Shown here one piece after another: positions 12,969-14,010 of a DNA stretch of 14,010 bases. The notes beneath the pieces are model-generated. The model was not told the origin of the DNA and made no database searches. It saw nothing but the letters and a program-made list of their open reading frames with translations. The stretch's first letter is position 1, and each line of letters begins with the position of its first letter. The stretch comes from Rhodococcus_D sp039923155 (lineage in GTDB: Bacteria; Actinomycetota; Actinomycetes; Mycobacteriales; Mycobacteriaceae): NCBI GenBank assembly GCA_039923155.1, contig JBDTDI010000318.1:1-14010 (forward strand). The letters are read 5' to 3'. The position numbers were made by a program, and so were the translations under genes.

Positions 12969-14010
12969 TACGACTCCTCCGACGGGGTGTCCACCAGGGC
13001 CAGGAACACGTCTTCCAGACGGTTGCGCGGCGCGATGCGGCTGACCCCGACGCCCGCACCCACCAGGGTCCGCACGGCGTCGGCCGGGGCCACCTCCTCG
13101 AGGTCGGCCTGCACCGATCCCGTCGAACCGCCCGTCGAATGCTCGAGCACGCGCACCGCACCCATCCCGTCCACCGACTTCAGCACGGTGACGGCCTGCT
13201 CGGGGTCGCTGACGGCCAGGACCACGCGGCCGTCGGCGGCGACGATCTCGGCGACGGTGCCGGCAGCGACCACCTGGCCCCGGTTCATCACCACCACGTG
13301 GGTGCAGGTCTGCTCCACCTCGGAGAGCAGGTGGCTGGACACCAGCACGGTGCGTCCGGTGGCCGCGTAGTCCCGCAGCACCCCGCGCATGGCACGGATC
13401 TGCGGGGGGTCGAGGCCGTTGGTGGGTTCGTCCAGCACCAGCAGGTCGGGCAGGCCCAGCATGGCCTGGGCGATGGCCAGGCGCTGGCGCATGCCCTGGC
13501 TGTAGCTGCGCACCTTCCGCGTGACGGCCGACCCGAGCCCGGCGATGGCCAGCGCCTCCTCCAGGTGCGCGTCGGCCGGGGGGCGTCCGGTCGCGGCCCA
13601 GTACATCCGCAGGTTCGCCTCGCCCGACAGGTGCGGCAGGAACCCGGCGCCCTCCACGAACGACCCCAGCCGCGACAGCACCGGCGCCCCGGTCCGCACG
13701 CGGTGCCCGAAGACGAGGATCTCACCCTCGGTGGGGGCGATGAGGCCCATCAGCATCCGCAGCGTGGTGGTCTTGCCGGCACCGTTCGGACCGAGCAGGC
13801 CCAGCACCTCGCCCCGGGCGACGGTCATGTCGACCCCGTCGACCGCGCGGAAACCGTCGGCGTAGGACTTGGCCAGCCCGCGCACCACCAGGGGGATGTC
13901 GGCCAGCTCGGGGTCGGCGTCGTCGCGGGTGCGCCGGCGCAGCCGGGTGACCAGCGCCGCCGCCAGGAGCAGGGCGATGATGACCGCGATGCCCACGACC
14001 GGGGCGACGG
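12968..14010 (-). CDS. ABC transporter ATP-binding protein with N-terminal membrane helix (5' partial)
   Basis: The frame is open to the window edge, so the true start is probably outside. It first encodes VAPVVGIAVIIALLLAAALV, a membrane helix, then the basic stop-transfer TRLRRRTRDD and the nucleotide-binding domain. Seen are Walker A GPNGAGKTT (13766-13792), signature SQGMRQR, Walker B LLVLDEPTNGLDP and H-loop SSHLL. The Q-loop reads SFVEGAGFLPHLSGEANL, with Glu in place of Gln, as in BcrA/NatA-type drug exporters. The C-terminal 90 residues resemble DUF4162. A GTG at 13996 could start a shorter protein, but it falls inside the hydrophobic stretch and lacks a Shine-Dalgarno in the bases available. 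Most ATPases of this class are soluble and have no membrane helix. It overlaps and pairs with the permease gene downstream. Confidence 0.88.
   Translation of the reverse strand, partial: VAPVVGIAVIIALLLAAALVTRLRRRTRDDADPELADIPLVVRGLAKSYADGFRAVDGVDMTVARGEVLGLLGPNGAGKTTTLRMLMGLIAPTEGEILVFGHRVRTGAPVLSRLGSFVEGAGFLPHLSGEANLRMYWAATGRPPADAHLEEALAIAGLGSAVTRKVRSYSQGMRQRLAIAQAMLGLPDLLVLDEPTNGLDPPQIRAMRGVLRDYAATGRTVLVSSHLLSEVEQTCTHVVVMNRGQVVAAGTVAEIVAADGRVVLAVSDPEQAVTVLKSVDGMGAVRVLEHSTGGSTGSVQADLEEVAPADAVRTLVGAGVGVSRIAPRNRLEDVFLALVDTPSEES

Overview
The window is about 14 kb of very GC-rich chromosomal DNA from an actinomycete. The RpsA, UvrB, PolA and CoaE proteins closely resemble mycobacterial ones as I remember them. 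The order polA, rpsA, coaE, DUF402 gene, uvrB matches the Mycobacterium tuberculosis Rv1629-Rv1633 neighbourhood. A branched-chain amino acid permease beside polA, and a methyltransferase, a lipoprotein gene and an EthD-like gene set into the block, point to another Mycobacteriales/Pseudonocardiales-type lineage rather than Mycobacterium itself. The genus cannot be fixed by eye. This is mostly conserved housekeeping sequence. I see no phage, insertion sequence, CRISPR, tRNA or rRNA.

Layout. 1-934 (minus, 3' end cut by the window edge): a LivH-type permease carrying an unusual exported N-terminal domain. 935-1127: divergent promoter region. 1128-3842 (plus): DNA polymerase I with a degenerate proofreading domain. 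3935-4882 (minus): a SAM-dependent methyltransferase. 5102-6601 (plus): ribosomal protein S1, with a leader of about 150 nt and a strong terminator. 6729-7319 (plus): a small lipoprotein. 7336-7557 (minus): an unrecognised 73-residue protein with a strong ribosome binding site. 7655-8851 (plus): CoaE fused to a GrpB/UPF0157 domain. 8871-9383 (minus): DUF402 protein. 9423-9731 (minus): EthD-like ferredoxin-fold protein. 9819-12035 (plus): UvrB. 12063-14010 (minus): an ABC-2 permease and its ATPase, the ATPase cut by the window edge and preceded by a transmembrane helix.

How it works together. Genes are mostly single units in alternating orientation, so the gaps hold paired promoters or paired ends. 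Several start codons (polA, lipoprotein, coaE, DUF402, uvrB) lie 6-8 nt after a TAnnnT-like -10 box and have no Shine-Dalgarno, which suggests leaderless transcripts. The uvrB promoter also carries a near-perfect copy of the mycobacterial RecA-independent (PafBC) DNA-damage promoter motif, and polA has a weaker version; both products act in excision repair. Gene ends carry hairpins, two of which contain the stop codons themselves. The points most worth following up are the LivH fusion, the uvrB promoter, the 73-residue gene, the rpsA leader and the truncated membrane-anchored ABC ATPase. I found no clearly new multi-gene system.
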